Notes: generated by a model not told the origin, from the sequence alone. Positions 9,378 through 20,980 are shown, numbered from the stretch's first letter. The stretch: 64,000 nt of DNA from Streptomyces sp. G-G2 (GCF_030063135.1 NZ_JASISO010000009.1:1-64000); one strand, 5' to 3'. Numbers and translations are program-made.

Positions 9378-9509
9378 TCAGGAGGCGGTCAGTTCACCCC
9401 GCACCTCGCGGGCGGCTGCGACGAGGGTCTCCAGTGAGCCGCGGGTCTCCTCCCAGCCCCGGGTCTTCAGGCCGCGGTCGGGGTCGACCCACAGCCGTCG
9501 CGGCGGCAC
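9378..9509 (-). pseudogene. metE: C-terminal relic of cobalamin-independent methionine synthase
   Basis: On the minus strand, 43 codons ending in TGA at 9378-9380 read [20 protein letters not shown] followed by [20 protein letters not shown] and TAS. This is the extreme C-terminus of MetE, where the family has LWVNPDCGLKTRGW and AA-VR near the end. The conserved NPDCGLK motif appears here as DPDRGLK, so the zinc-ligand cysteine of that motif is lost. The upstream part of metE is absent, replaced by the DoxX gene, whose stop codon abuts the fragment. It is too short to function. It implies deletion of, or replacement into, an ancestral metE locus. Confidence 0.75.
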
Positions 9510-9958
9510 TAGGCCTCGGACGCGCCGGACGGTGACAGGTGTTCAGATTCCGGACCGTGACATGAGATACGCCGGTTCCGCCGGACGGCGGGCAGGGAGA
9601 GCGCGGCCGGTTCGAGGACGGCGAGGGCGAGGAAGGCCCAGCAGTACAGGACGGCGAGTTCACCGTCGTTCTCCATCGGGAACAGGCCGTTGGGCTGGTG
9701 CTCGGTGAAGTAGGCGAAGGCCATGGCCCCCGAGCACAGGAGCGCGGCGGGCCGGACGAGGAGGCCGACGGCGACCAGGGCGCCACCGCCGAGTTCGACG
9801 AGTCCGGCCCACCAGTAGGGCCACAGGCCCACCGGAACGGGGTCGCCGCCGAGGAAGCCGAACAGCTTGGCGGCGCCGTGGCAGGCGAGGAGGAACCCGG
9901 TCACGATGCGGAACAGGCCCAGCAGGTGCGCGTCGGTGGGGCGTGGCAGGCGGGACAT
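9509..9958 (-). CDS. DoxX-family membrane protein
   Basis: A 149-residue integral membrane protein with four predicted hydrophobic segments. The N-terminal helix [20 protein letters not shown] and the second block [19 protein letters not shown] are typical DoxX features. The ATG at 9958 ([13 protein letters not shown]) has GGAG five bases upstream. The 3-prime end runs into the metE relic, so the last ~25 polar residues may be acquired sequence. Members associate with thiol or oxidative stress functions in other actinobacteria, but the role here is unproven. The gene is divergent from the MoeA-like gene across a palindrome-rich region. Confidence 0.85.
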   Translation of the reverse strand: MSRLPRPTDAHLLGLFRIVTGFLLACHGAAKLFGFLGGDPVPVGLWPYWWAGLVELGGGALVAVGLLVRPAALLCSGAMAFAYFTEHQPNGLFPMENDGELAVLYCWAFLALAVLEPAALSLPAVRRNRRISCHGPESEHLSPSGASEA

Positions 9959-9964
9959 GAGCAC

Positions 9965-10309
9965 TCCGTTCAGCGGACGGTGAGGGTGCCGGACGTGAAC
10001 CTCCCGCTGCGACCGGCCTCGACGGTGACCACGTGACCACGATGACCACGGTGGTCACGTGACTGCGCGACCACGTGACCACGGCGAAGTTACCGCTTGG
10101 CCGCGGGCGGTCCGGGACGGTCGTCGCGACGGCGATGTCGTGTCGCGGTGCGGTGCGGTGCGGCGCGGGACGGCGCGCGCCCTCGCCGCCCTGCCGACGC
10201 CCCTCCGCCGGAGCCTCACGGGGGCGGGGCGGGGCGCGTGAGCGGGCCGGTGCGCGGTGGCAACGCGGCAGTACACGGGACGTAAAGCGGTGGCGGCAGA
10301 GTCCGGCGC
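9965..10309. promoter_or_regulatory. Divergent regulatory region with three CACGTG palindromes
   Basis: This 345-base stretch between the divergent DoxX and MoeA-like genes holds no supported gene. Between 10024 and 10082 the motif GTGACCACGTGACCAC or its complement recurs. CACGTG cores lie at 10030-10035, 10056-10061 and 10072-10077. The last two sit in a perfect 11-bp inverted repeat, GTGGTCACGTG (10051-10061) and CACGTGACCAC (10072-10082). Repeated dyads in a divergent promoter suggest an operator array for one or both genes. The cognate regulator is not evident in the window. Confidence 0.5.
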
Positions 10310-11548
10310 ATGACAGCCCCCGCCGCCCCGGCCCCCGCGTCCGCCCCCGCCGCCCCCGTGCCCGGGGCGGGACCCGGTGGCCCGTGCCGCGGCGGCGCGC
10401 CCTGGCAGCGCGCCCGGGAACTGGCCCACGCCGCCGCCGAGCCCGTGCCCTCCACCGCCGTGCCGCTGGCGGCCTCGGTCGGCCTCGTGCTCGCGGGCGC
10501 CGTCCGCACCCGGCTGCCGCTCCCGGCCCGCGACACGGCCGCGATGGACGGGTACGCCGTCGCGGGCCCGGGCCCGTGGCGGGTGCGCGGAGCCGTCCGG
10601 GCGGGGGAGGTCTGGCCGGGTGGGCCGCTGGTCGCGGGGGAGGCCGTGGAGATCTCCACCGGAGCCGGGGTCCCGCCCGGCGCGTATGCCGTGCTCCCGG
10701 TCGAGGAGGCCGCCCGCTGCGGGCCCGTGCTGCGGGGCCCGGCCCCCGCCGCGGGCAGGCACGTCCGCCGGACGGGGGAGGACGCCCCGGCCGGCACGGC
10801 CCTGGCCCCGGCCGGGTCCCGCGTGGGCCCGGCGCTGCTGGGGCTGGCCGCCGCGTGCGGGTACGACGTACTCCCGGTGCGCCGTCGGCCCCGCGTGCGC
10901 ATCCTGGTCACCGGGGACGAGCTGGCGCTCTCCGGCCTGGCGGGGCCCGGGCGGGTACGGGATGCCCTCGGGCCGCTGCTCCCGCCGCTGGTGCGGGCGG
11001 CGGGGGGCGAGGCGGCGGACGTACGGCACGTCCCGGACCGGCCCGCGGACGCGCTCGCCGACCAGGTGCACGGGGCGCCCGCAGGCGCCGACGTCATCGT
11101 GGTGACGGGCTCCACGTCGGTGGGCGCCACCGACCGGCTGCGCCGGCTGCTCCACGACGACGGCGCCCGGTGGGTGGTGGACACGGTGGCCTGCCGCCCG
11201 GGCCATCCGCAACTGCTGGCCCGTACGGTCTCCGGCCGCTGGGTGGTCGGCCTGCCGGGCAATCCGTACGCGGCCCTCGTCGCGGCGCACACCCTGCTGA
11301 CCCCATTGCTGGCGGGCCTGTCGGGCCGGGCGCTGCCCGTCCTGCCCGCAGCACCGCTGACCGGCCCGGTGCACCCCGCTCCGGGCCGCACCCGACTGGT
11401 CCCGGTGGTGTGGGAGGGGGCCACCGCGCGGGCGCTCGGCGGCCACGGCGCCGCCTTCCTCCACGGCGCGGCCCTGGCCGACGCCCTGGCGGCCGTACCG
11501 GCGGACTGGACCCGCGGCCGCGCGGTACCGCTGGTCCCGCTCTCCTGA
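10310..11548 (+). CDS. MoeA-like molybdopterin molybdotransferase
   Basis: A 412-residue MoeA-family protein, the enzyme that inserts molybdate into adenylylated molybdopterin. Visible motifs are RDTAAMDGYAV (about 75-85), ISTGAGVPPGAYAVLPVEEA, the MoCF-biosynthesis domain with ILVTGDEL, VVTGSTSVGATD in place of the usual TGG-SVG, and the GLPGNPYAAL loop. The N-terminus is Ala/Pro-rich. No other cofactor genes adjoin it, and the altered TGSTS motif suggests a divergent stand-alone paralog rather than the housekeeping enzyme. Confidence 0.8.
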   Translation: MTAPAAPAPASAPAAPVPGAGPGGPCRGGAPWQRARELAHAAAEPVPSTAVPLAASVGLVLAGAVRTRLPLPARDTAAMDGYAVAGPGPWRVRGAVRAGEVWPGGPLVAGEAVEISTGAGVPPGAYAVLPVEEAARCGPVLRGPAPAAGRHVRRTGEDAPAGTALAPAGSRVGPALLGLAAACGYDVLPVRRRPRVRILVTGDELALSGLAGPGRVRDALGPLLPPLVRAAGGEAADVRHVPDRPADALADQVHGAPAGADVIVVTGSTSVGATDRLRRLLHDDGARWVVDTVACRPGHPQLLARTVSGRWVVGLPGNPYAALVAAHTLLTPLLAGLSGRALPVLPAAPLTGPVHPAPGRTRLVPVVWEGATARALGGHGAAFLHGAALADALAAVPADWTRGRAVPLVPLS

Positions 11549-11722
11549 GACGCCTTCCAGGGGGCGTCGAGGTCGTGGTGGCCGCCTTCCCGCACCCGCG
11601 GCCGGTGGGCGGATCGCGGTTCCGGCCGTCCTCCCGCCAGTCCCGGCCAGCGCGGCAGCCGGCCGCGGGGCTGGACTTAGGCTGCGCCCGACCATGACAC
11701 TGGACTCCAAGGGGGGATCCGA

Positions 11723-12712
11723 ATGGCACGGAGCACCACGCGGCGCGCGCTCGGGCGCATCGTCGCGACAGCGGGACTGCTGGTGGGCCTCGCGGCCGGG
11801 GGCGTCGCCGCGGGCAACCCCGTCCACGCCGCCGCGCACGCCACCGCCCGGACCACCGCGCCCGCCACCGCCCAGGCCGCCGCGCGGGAGGACATGCCCG
11901 AGTTGCCGGACATCCAACAGCCGGTCTCCCAGGGAACGTTCACCTTCGCCGGAGACTCGGACGACCGGATCACCCAGGGCCGCACGAAGTCCTTCGGGAC
12001 CCCCGAGCAGGAGTTCCTGATCTACCGGAGCGTCGGCAGCAATATGGCGGAGATCCGGGTCCGGGACGGCGACACCTGGTGGTACCTGGCCTTCGGCGCC
12101 CCCCAGGGCCGGCAGCTGACGCCGGGCGTCTACCCCGGGGCCACCCAGTTCCCCTTCCACGGGAACAGCCCCGGCGTCGACTTCTCGGGTGACGGCCGCT
12201 ACTGCGCCGCGGTGACGGGCAGCTTCACCATCCACCACATCGAGTGGAACCCGCACGGCTGGCTCGACTCCCTCGACGCCGACTTCGAGCAGCGCTGCGC
12301 GGGCGCGGCGGCGGCCTCCCACGGCACGGTCCGTGTCGAGGCCCCGCCCGCCCCGCCCGTCCTGGCGCTGACCATGTCGGCGGCCCGGATCGGCACCGTC
12401 ACCGCCGGGGGAGAGGCGACGCTCCACGGCACCGTGCGCTGCAACAAGACGGCGAGCGTCAACGTGTTCGCCTACGTCGTCCAGCAGCAGGGCGCCGCGC
12501 GGGTCACCGGCTGGGTCCGTGAGGTGGTCGACTGCGCGGCCGGTACCTCGGTTCCCTGGCAGGGGACGGTGGGCGCCGACGACTTCGGCCGCTTCCGGGA
12601 CGGCTGGGCCGACACCACCGCGGGCGCGCAAGCCATGGACTGGGACTACCTGATCTTCACCCACGCCCCGGGCAAGAACCCGCGGGTCTGCCTCGGCCAC
12701 TGCGGCAGCTGA
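11723..12712 (+). CDS. Secreted protein of unknown function
   Basis: A 329-residue protein beginning MARSTTRRALGRIVATAGLL, with a signal peptide ending near NPVHAAAHA. The mature part has an Ala/Thr-rich linker, then a globular domain containing FTFAGDSDDRITQGRTKSF, DTWWYLAFGAPQG and SGDGRYCAAVTGSFTIHHIE, followed by a second beta-rich domain (VRVEAPPAPPVLALTMSA to the end) that ends HAPGKNPRVCLGHCGS. Cysteines at several positions suggest disulfides. The first part resembles secreted calcium- or surface-associated proteins common in Streptomyces, but no enzyme motif is recognised. Confidence 0.75.
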   Translation: MARSTTRRALGRIVATAGLLVGLAAGGVAAGNPVHAAAHATARTTAPATAQAAAREDMPELPDIQQPVSQGTFTFAGDSDDRITQGRTKSFGTPEQEFLIYRSVGSNMAEIRVRDGDTWWYLAFGAPQGRQLTPGVYPGATQFPFHGNSPGVDFSGDGRYCAAVTGSFTIHHIEWNPHGWLDSLDADFEQRCAGAAAASHGTVRVEAPPAPPVLALTMSAARIGTVTAGGEATLHGTVRCNKTASVNVFAYVVQQQGAARVTGWVREVVDCAAGTSVPWQGTVGADDFGRFRDGWADTTAGAQAMDWDYLIFTHAPGKNPRVCLGHCGS

Positions 12713-12763
12713 CCCGTACCGCCCTGACGAGCGCGGCGCGATGGAGTCGACGTCCGTGTGGGC

Positions 12764-12833
12764 GCCCGTACCCGTACCCGCGCCTGTGCCGGTATCCGTA
12801 CCCGATACCCGTACCCGTGCCGGTGCCGGTGCC
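12764..12833. repeat. Degenerate CCCGTA/GCCGGT hexanucleotide repeat
   Basis: About 70 bases of imperfect six-base repeats (CCCGTACCCGTACCCG, GTACCCGTACCC, GTGCCGGTGCCGGTGCC) follow the secreted-protein gene and run into the methyltransferase relic. The pattern looks like slippage expansion in non-coding DNA. No function is evident. Confidence 0.6.
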
Positions 12834-12870
12834 CACGGGGTCCGGCACGTGCTCCCTGGCGGCCCCGGTC

Positions 12871-13148
12871 CGTACCCGCGAGATCATGGCCGCCGCCGGA
12901 TCCGAGCAGGTCGACGCGGTGCGCGGGGAGGCGTACGGGAAGGGGGGCGAGGACGGGCGGGACGCTGCCGGGTTCCTGCTGGGCTCCGGCCCCGGCCACC
13001 ACCTGATGGGCCGGGTCGACCAGGGATCCCGGGAACGCGCCCGCCGGAAGCCCGCCGGAAGCCCGCCGGGATCCTGCGCGCCCCCGAAGGAGACGGCGCG
13101 GTCCGGCTCCGCGGCTCGGCGTGGGTGGTCACCGTGATCCGCCCCGCT
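12871..13148 (+). pseudogene. C-terminal relic of a SAM-dependent methyltransferase, frameshifted
   Basis: One frame reads REIMAAAGSEQVDAVRGEAY, then GKGGEDGRDAAGFLLGSGPG and HHLMGRVDQGSRERARRK. From about 13090 a different frame continues DGAVRLRGSAWVVTVIRP. Together they match the C-terminal end of the actinobacterial class I methyltransferases that end ...DAAGFLLGSGP-RHLL...RRAL...GAVRLRG-AWLV. The N-terminal SAM-binding part is missing and a frameshift lies between 13045 and 13095, near repeated CGCCGGAAGCCCGCCGGAAG. It is therefore a dead gene fragment. No other gene is seen between 12713 and 13231. Confidence 0.65.
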
Positions 13149-13231
13149 GACGGACCCAGGGGCTGTCCGGTTCCGTCCGTTGATCCCGGCGGGCGGAACC
13201 GGGTGTCGGTGGGTGACGTTACGCTTCGTGA

Positions 13232-15223
<1,992 letters not shown>

Positions 15224-15274
15224 CCGCCCCGCGGCGTCGCCGCGTCACGGCGTCATGACGTCACGTCCGCGCGG

Positions 15275-16210
15275 TCAGTCGAGTACGTCCGGGACCGGCT
15301 CGGTGTCGGCGCGCCGCAACGCCGCCTTCGCGCCGACCGCCGGGCCGAGGGCCCAGTTGGCCAGGGCCATGGAGTCGGCGTAGCGCTCCTCGTCGTTCAG
15401 CAGGACACCGACGACCGTCTTGCCGTTGCGCGTCACGGAGAAGACGAGGCACTTGCCCGCGGCCGTGCCGGTGCCGGTCTTGACGCCGATCGCGCCCGGG
15501 AACCCGTAACCGGTGGGGCGCGCCCGGATCAGCAGGTTGGTGTTCCACCACGTGCCCAGTGTCGACGTACCGCCGGAGCTGTAGGAGGTCGTCCTGACGA
15601 GCGACTGGAACATGGCGTTGCTCATCGCGTACTGGGTGAGCCGGGCGAGGTCGCGCGGGGTGGTGAGGTTGTTGCCGGTCGGTGAGATCCCGTCGAAGGA
15701 GTCGTAGACGGTGTTGGTCATGCCCAGCGCCTTCGCCTTGGCGTTCATCTGCTGGATGAAGTCCGTCCGCCGGGCGGCCGTGGTCGCGCCGGAGCCGAAG
15801 GTGTCCGCGAGCGCGAACGCGGCGTCGCAGCCCGACGGCAGCAGCATCGCGTACAGCAGTTGACGGACGGTCACGGTGGCGCCCGCCTTCAGCCCGGCCG
15901 AGCTGGCGCCCTGGAGGTAGACGTAGTCCAGGTACGCCTGCTGGACGGTGACCTTCCTGTTGGGATCGAGTCCGGGAGCGGTGGCCACCACCACGGCCGT
16001 CATGACCTTGGTGGTGCTCGCCATCTGCCGTTTGGTATCGGGTGACTTGCTGGAGAGCACGGCCCCGGTGGCGCCGTTCATCAGGAACGCCCCGGCGGCG
16101 CTGACGGGCGGCGCGGCGGCTGCTTGGGCGGGCGTAGACACCGCGAGCAGCGCACCGGCGGTCAGGGCGACGGCCAGCGCGCCCCGGGCGCACCGCATCA
16201 GGTTGGACAT
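15275..16210 (-). CDS. Secreted D-alanyl-D-alanine carboxypeptidase (S11 family)
   Basis: A 311-residue penicillin-binding-protein-type serine hydrolase. The ATG at 16210 (MSNLMRCARGALAVALTAGA) has GAGGG eight bases upstream and opens a signal peptide. The SxxK active site is MASTTKVM, the SxN-like motif lies in SGCDAAFALAD, and the KTG motif is GVKTGTGTAAGKC. No C-terminal membrane anchor is seen, so it is probably secreted. It trims pentapeptide stems of peptidoglycan. It is convergent with recQ. Confidence 0.9.
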   Translation of the reverse strand: MSNLMRCARGALAVALTAGALLAVSTPAQAAAAPPVSAAGAFLMNGATGAVLSSKSPDTKRQMASTTKVMTAVVVATAPGLDPNRKVTVQQAYLDYVYLQGASSAGLKAGATVTVRQLLYAMLLPSGCDAAFALADTFGSGATTAARRTDFIQQMNAKAKALGMTNTVYDSFDGISPTGNNLTTPRDLARLTQYAMSNAMFQSLVRTTSYSSGGTSTLGTWWNTNLLIRARPTGYGFPGAIGVKTGTGTAAGKCLVFSVTRNGKTVVGVLLNDEERYADSMALANWALGPAVGAKAALRRADTEPVPDVLD

Positions 16211-16384
16211 CACATCAACCCTCGAATCCCTCGAAGAAATCCGCAGGGGAGCGGTGGCCACACCCCGGATCCCGCTCCCTCCGGGGGAGAGTAGGCGCCC
16301 CGACGCCCGAGCGGGAGTCCGGCCGCACGAACCGGTGCGGACCTGGTGCCGGCTGCCGCGGGCCTGCCGCGGCCCCGGTGCGGT

Positions 16385-17242
16385 TCAGTCGCGGTAGGCG
16401 TCCGCGGCGAGCCGGACGAACGACCCGACCAGCGGGTTCGTGTCGCCCGCCCGCCACGCCACCACCACGCGACTCGGCGCCATGTCGGTCAGCCGGACCA
16501 CGGCCAGCTCCTCGGGTACGCCGTGTCCGAGCAGGGTCATCCCGACCGTGCCCTTCCACAGGACGGCCTGCAGACACTCCTGCACCGCCCGCACCACGGG
16601 CCCCTCGCGCGGCTCGCCGCCGTTCCAGTAAGAGCGCCAGAGCTGGTCGGTGCCGTCCGGGAACTGGAACCAGCGCCTCTCGGCCAGGTCGGCCAGTGCC
16701 AGCTGGTCGCGGCGGGCCAGCGGATCGTCGGCGCGCAGCACCGCCCCCACCGGATCGACGCGCAACGCGCGCACCAACAGGCCGCTTTCGTCGAACGGCC
16801 CGCGGGTCAGCGCCAGGTCGAGCAGCCCGGCCCGCAGCCCGCAGCCCGCAGGTCCGGTCGGTCAGGTCTGTTTCGCGGACGCGCACCTCGACACCCGGGT
16901 GCTGTCGGCGGTAGGCGGCCGCCAGCCGGCTCGCGCCCCGGTCGCCGCTGTCACCCAGGATGCCGACGGTGAGGACCGCGGTGCCCGCCGCCGCGGCCAC
17001 GCGCACGCGCACCTGCTCGGCCTGGTCGAGCAGGTGCGCGCCTGGTCGAGCAGCACGGCACCGGCCGCGGTGAGTGCGACACCCGCCGGGGAGCGGTGCA
17101 GCAGTGCGGCCCCGAGGTCCGACTCGAGCCGCTTGATCGACCGGCTCAGCGGGGGCTGGCTCATGTGCAGCCGGACGGCGGCCCGGCCGAAGTGGAGTTC
17201 CTCGGCGACGGCCACGAAATAGCGCAGGGTGCGTAGCTCCAT
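16385..17242 (-). pseudogene. LysR-family regulator broken by two tandem duplications
   Basis: The gene starts at 17242 ([20 protein letters not shown], then [20 protein letters not shown]), loses frame after VLLDQA, continues in a second frame ([20 protein letters not shown] to [14 protein letters not shown]), and returns to the first frame for LVRALRVDPVGAVLRADDPL to DAYRD at 16385. Break 1 coincides with a 14-bp direct repeat of period 20 (17020-17033 and 17040-17053). Break 2 coincides with a 7-bp tandem repeat GCAGCCC (16834-16847). Removing 20 and 7 bases restores one normal ~280-residue LysR protein. As it stands, translation stops at 16862. An assembly error is the main alternative. 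Confidence 0.8.
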
Positions 17243-17252
17243 GACCAGTGAC

Positions 17253-17269
17253 GATACCCGGGGGGTATC
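17253..17269. promoter_or_regulatory. LysR-type operator (T-N11-A dyad)
   Basis: GATACCC-GGG-GGGTATC is a perfect 7-bp dyad in the 82-base divergent region between the broken LysR gene and the DoxX-like gene. Its core ATAC-N7-GTAT fits the classical LysR box (T-N11-A). It is therefore the probable binding site of the regulator whose gene is now disrupted. Confidence 0.65.
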
Positions 17270-17324
17270 GCTGCAATCCAAGGGGTCTTGGACAGCTCCG
17301 CCACCCCGGCGGTGGAATCGGGGC

Positions 17325-17708
17325 ATGGACATCATGGACGTCGCCTACTGGCCCGTTGCCGGGTTCCTCGCACTCTTCTATCTCTACGGGGGCGGGATCA
17401 AGGTGCTCCGGACCCGGGAGCGGCTCCAGCCGATGATGGCCTGGACCGACCGCACGCCGATGCCGGTCGTCCGAACCATCGGAGTCGTCGAGGTGCTCGG
17501 CGCGACCGGCTTGATCCTTCCGCCGCTGACCGGCGTCGCACCCTGGCTGGCCCTGGCCCTGGTCCTGGCCGCGGCCCTCGGGTTCGTCCTCCTGCAGATC
17601 GCCGCGACCGCGGTCCACCTGAGCCGCGGCGACCGCAAGATCGCCCTCAACATCACCCTCGTCCTCACCGCGGCCGCGACCAGTTGGCTGGCCACGACCT
17701 GGCTGTGA
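17325..17708 (+). CDS. DoxX-like membrane protein
   Basis: A 127-residue protein ([20 protein letters not shown]) with four predicted transmembrane segments and the DoxX-like signature [14 protein letters not shown] followed by [20 protein letters not shown]. It is divergent from the disrupted LysR gene and has the LysR dyad about 55 bases upstream, so it is the presumed target. Loss of the regulator would leave it unactivated or derepressed. The biochemical role is unknown. Confidence 0.85.
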   Translation: MDIMDVAYWPVAGFLALFYLYGGGIKVLRTRERLQPMMAWTDRTPMPVVRTIGVVEVLGATGLILPPLTGVAPWLALALVLAAALGFVLLQIAATAVHLSRGDRKIALNITLVLTAAATSWLATTWL

Positions 17709-17811
17709 ACGCGATGCCTGAGGACGCGGGCCGCGCCTCGGGCCCCACACCGCGCGCGGCTGGAATGAGCGGCTGCAAGAAGGGGCGGGAAGGAGCGGCG
17801 GGAAGGAGGGG

Positions 17812-19335
17812 CTAGAAGAAGCCGAGCTTGTTCGGGGAGTACGACACCAGGATGTTCTTCGTCTGCTGGTAGCTGTCCAGCATCATCTTGTGGGTCTCGC
17901 GGCCCACCCCGGACTGCTTGTAGCCGCCGAAGGCGGCGTGGGCGGGATACGCATGGTAGGAGTTCTGCCACACCCGGCCCGCCTGGATCGCGCGGCCCGC
18001 GCGGTAGGCGGTGTTCACGTCGCGGGTCCACACCCCGGCGCCCAGGCCGTAGGGGGTGTCGTTGGCGATCCGGATCGCGTCCTCGAAGTCCTGGAACGAG
18101 GTCACCGACACCACGGGCCCGAAGATCTCCTCCTGGAACACCCGCATGCGGTTGTTCCCCTCGAAGATGGTCGGCTGGACGTAGTACCCGCCGGCCAGCT
18201 CACCTCCCGGCTCCAGCCGCTGACCTCCCGTCAGGATCTTGGCGCCCTCCTGCTGTCCGATCTCCAGATACGACAGGACCTTCTTGAGCTGCTCCTCGGA
18301 GGCCTGTGCCCCGATCATGGTGTCCGTGTCCAACGGGTGTCCCGGCACGATCAGTTCGGTACGGGCGACGGCCGCGTCCAAGAAGTCCCCGTACCGCCCG
18401 CGCTCGATCAGGGCGCGCGACGGACACGTGCACACCTCGCCCTGGTTGAGGGCGAACATCGCGAACCCCTCCAGCGCCTTGTCGCGCAGCTCGTCGTCGA
18501 CGGCCCAGATGTCGTCGAAGAAGATGTTGGGGCTCTTGCCGCCCAGTTCCAGCGAGACGGGCTTCAAGTTCGCGGCCGCGTACCCCATGATCAGGCGGCC
18601 CGTGGAGGTCTCGCCGGTGAAGGCGATCTTCGCGACGCGCGGGCTGGACGCCAGCGGCTTGCCCGCCTCCTCCCCGAACCCGTTGACGATGTTGACCACG
18701 CCCGGCGGCAGCAGGTCCGCCACCAGGCTCATCCAGTAGTGCACCGAAGCGGGGGTCTGCTCGGCGGGCTTGAGCACCACCGTGTTCCCGGCGGCCAGCG
18801 CGGGCGCCAGCTTCCACACCGCCATCAGGATCGGGAAGTTCCACGGAATGATCTGGGCCACCACTCCCAGCGGCTCGTGGAAGTGATAGGCCACCGTGTC
18901 GTCGTCCAGCTCGCTGAGACTGCCCTCCTGGGCCCGTACCGCTCCCGCGAAGTAGCGGAAGTGGTCGATGGCCAGCGGAATGTCCGCGGCCAGGGTCTCC
19001 CGTACCGGCTTTCCGTTCTCCCAGGTCTCGGCGACCGCGAGCGCCTCCAGGTTCGCCTCCATCCGGTCCGCGATGCGCAGCAGGACCAGCGAGCGGTCGG
19101 CGGGGGAGGTGCGGCCCCAGGCGGGCGCCGCCGCGTGCGCCGCGTCCAGCGCCCGCTCCACGTCGGCCGCCGTTCCGCGCGCCACCTCGGTGAAGGGCTG
19201 CCCGTTGATGGGGGAGGGGTTCTCGAAGTAGCCGCCGAGGACGGGCTCGACGTACTCGCCACCGATGAAGTGACCGTACCGGGAGGCGTACGACATGAGC
19301 GCCCCGTCGGTACCGGGCGCAGCGTAACGGGCCAT
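17812..19335 (-). CDS. NAD-dependent aldehyde dehydrogenase
   Basis: A 507-residue ALDH-superfamily enzyme. The ATG at 19335 ([20 protein letters not shown]) is preceded by GGGGAG. Visible are the substrate/cofactor motif [20 protein letters not shown], the general base [13 protein letters not shown], the catalytic cysteine in [11 protein letters not shown], and EIFGPVVSV. It most resembles the acetaldehyde/ethanol-utilisation branch (ExaC/AldA-like). It lies 115 bases downstream of an AcoR-like GAF regulator on the same strand, a pairing that fits induced aldehyde or alcohol catabolism. Confidence 0.92.
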   Translation of the reverse strand: MARYAAPGTDGALMSYASRYGHFIGGEYVEPVLGGYFENPSPINGQPFTEVARGTAADVERALDAAHAAAPAWGRTSPADRSLVLLRIADRMEANLEALAVAETWENGKPVRETLAADIPLAIDHFRYFAGAVRAQEGSLSELDDDTVAYHFHEPLGVVAQIIPWNFPILMAVWKLAPALAAGNTVVLKPAEQTPASVHYWMSLVADLLPPGVVNIVNGFGEEAGKPLASSPRVAKIAFTGETSTGRLIMGYAAANLKPVSLELGGKSPNIFFDDIWAVDDELRDKALEGFAMFALNQGEVCTCPSRALIERGRYGDFLDAAVARTELIVPGHPLDTDTMIGAQASEEQLKKVLSYLEIGQQEGAKILTGGQRLEPGGELAGGYYVQPTIFEGNNRMRVFQEEIFGPVVSVTSFQDFEDAIRIANDTPYGLGAGVWTRDVNTAYRAGRAIQAGRVWQNSYHAYPAHAAFGGYKQSGVGRETHKMMLDSYQQTKNILVSYSPNKLGFF

Positions 19336-19450
19336 GGTGTACTCCCCTTTGCCGGGCGCCGTACCGGACCGGACGGCGCTCGGGAGGAGGCTAGGAGCGC
19401 GCGGGTTGCGGAAGGGTTGCACCACCGGGTGCGCATCGTCCGGACCGCTC

Positions 19451-20779
19451 TCACGGGGTGAACTCGGCGTCCTTGTAACTCAGTTCACGTTCCAGTGCGC
19501 GCACCCGGGCCAGCGCCGCCGAACGCCCCTCGGGCGGCAGTACGTCGGCCAGCGCCCGCCACACCGCCGGGTCGTCCTCGCCCCACGGCCCGCACACCCA
19601 GTCGGACAGCAGCCCCGCGTCGGCGCGGGCGATCACCGCGGCCCGGGCCTGCTCCTCGATCCGGCGGCGCAGCCGGACGACCCCGGGCGCCCCCGACCCC
19701 GGCAGCAGCGGCCCCGGATAGCCGGAGAGTGCGGCGGAGACGGCGCCCGCGGCCAGCTGCCGGATCACCGCGGAGAAGTCCGCCTCCAGCGGCGCGGCCG
19801 TCCGGTAGGGGCGGGACAGCAGCACGGGCCCGCGGAGCGGTCCGCAGGACAGCCCCAAGAGGGCCCGCAGCCGGGACATTTCGGCGCGCAGGGTCACGGC
19901 CGGGGCCGTCTCGTCCTCGTAGAGCGCGATGAGCAGCTCCTCGCCGGACAGTCCCTCCGGATGATGCGCGAGGAGCGCCATGATCTCGCTGTGTCGCCGC
20001 CCCAGCCGCACCTTCCGGCCACCCGTCACCAGCACCGCCTCGTCCCGGCCCAGCGCGGTCAGCGTGTCGGCCGCCCCGGCGTTCCCCGGGGATGCGGATT
20101 CCGGCCCCGGCTCCGACTCGGGCTCCAGCAGTGCGAGGTGGGACTCGGCGGCCCGCGCCACCGCCTGCACGAACGCCAGCGAATGCGGATGCGCCAGCCC
20201 GTCCCCGCCGGTGATGTCCACCGCGCCCAGCAACCGGCCCGTCCGCGGATGCCGCACGGGCGCCGCCGCGCACGTCCAGGGGTGCGCGTGGCGGCTGAAG
20301 TGCTCGGCCCCGAAGACCTGTACGGGCTCCCCGACCGCCACCGCGGTCCCCGGGGCGTTGGTCCCCATCGCCGACTCCGACCAGCGCGCGCCCGGGACGA
20401 AACCCAGCCCCCGGGCCCGGTCCAGGGTCCCGCTCTCGCCCTCCACCCACAGCAGGGTGCCCCGGGCGTCGCACACCGCCAGGAGGTGGGCCTCGTGCGC
20501 CGCGAACGCTCCCACCAGGTCCCGGAAGACCGGCATCACCCGGGCCAGCGGATGCTGTTCCCGGTACGCCCGCACCTCCGGCTCCGTCAGCTCCAGCCGG
20601 GCCGTGCACTCCGGGCTCACCCGGGCCCGCGCGCACCGCCGCCAGGACCTCGCGATGACCGCCCGCACCGGAGCCTCGACCCGTCCGTCCGCGGTGAACG
20701 CGGCGTGCGCCCGCCGCAGCACCCGGCCGCGCTCGACCGGATCGGCCCCGCCTGGCAACGCCACCGACGGATCGCCCAT
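19451..20779 (-). CDS. GAF-domain transcriptional regulator, AcoR-like
   Basis: A 442-residue regulator. The N-terminal ~120 residues have the AcoR-type lead ([20 protein letters not shown]), then a GAF sensory domain (about 75-210; [59 protein letters not shown]). The C-terminal part has a winged-helix-like segment ([20 protein letters not shown]) in place of the AAA+ and Fis domains of true AcoR. It is encoded just upstream of the aldehyde dehydrogenase and probably activates it. Confidence 0.85.
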   Translation of the reverse strand: MGDPSVALPGGADPVERGRVLRRAHAAFTADGRVEAPVRAVIARSWRRCARARVSPECTARLELTEPEVRAYREQHPLARVMPVFRDLVGAFAAHEAHLLAVCDARGTLLWVEGESGTLDRARGLGFVPGARWSESAMGTNAPGTAVAVGEPVQVFGAEHFSRHAHPWTCAAAPVRHPRTGRLLGAVDITGGDGLAHPHSLAFVQAVARAAESHLALLEPESEPGPESASPGNAGAADTLTALGRDEAVLVTGGRKVRLGRRHSEIMALLAHHPEGLSGEELLIALYEDETAPAVTLRAEMSRLRALLGLSCGPLRGPVLLSRPYRTAAPLEADFSAVIRQLAAGAVSAALSGYPGPLLPGSGAPGVVRLRRRIEEQARAAVIARADAGLLSDWVCGPWGEDDPAVWRALADVLPPEGRSAALARVRALERELSYKDAEFTP

Positions 20780-20980
20780 GTGTCAGCCTCCCCGGGTGCC
20801 GCGATTCCTGGCGGGCCCCATCCTCGTCCCGGCCAGCGCCGCCGACAAGCGGTACGTCGGCCAGTCCCCGACACCGGCCCTCCGGACGTTCCCCATGTGC
20901 TCGGGGTGGGCGGGAACGAGTCGCCGGGCCGTTGCGTTGTAGGGATGTAGCAGTCGTAGTGCGTGGAGAAGAGGGGCCAG

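Noticed and set aside
10055..12700. Very long minus-strand open frame opposite moeA-like and secreted-protein genes
   Set aside because: Low-complexity Arg/Gly/Pro translation with no domain; antisense to two recognisable genes.
12764..12833. CRISPR-like array
   Set aside because: The units are six bases long and contiguous, with no spacers.
19451..20779. Sigma-54 activator AcoR
   Set aside because: The GAF part resembles AcoR, but no AAA+ domain with GAFTGA or Fis-type HTH is present.
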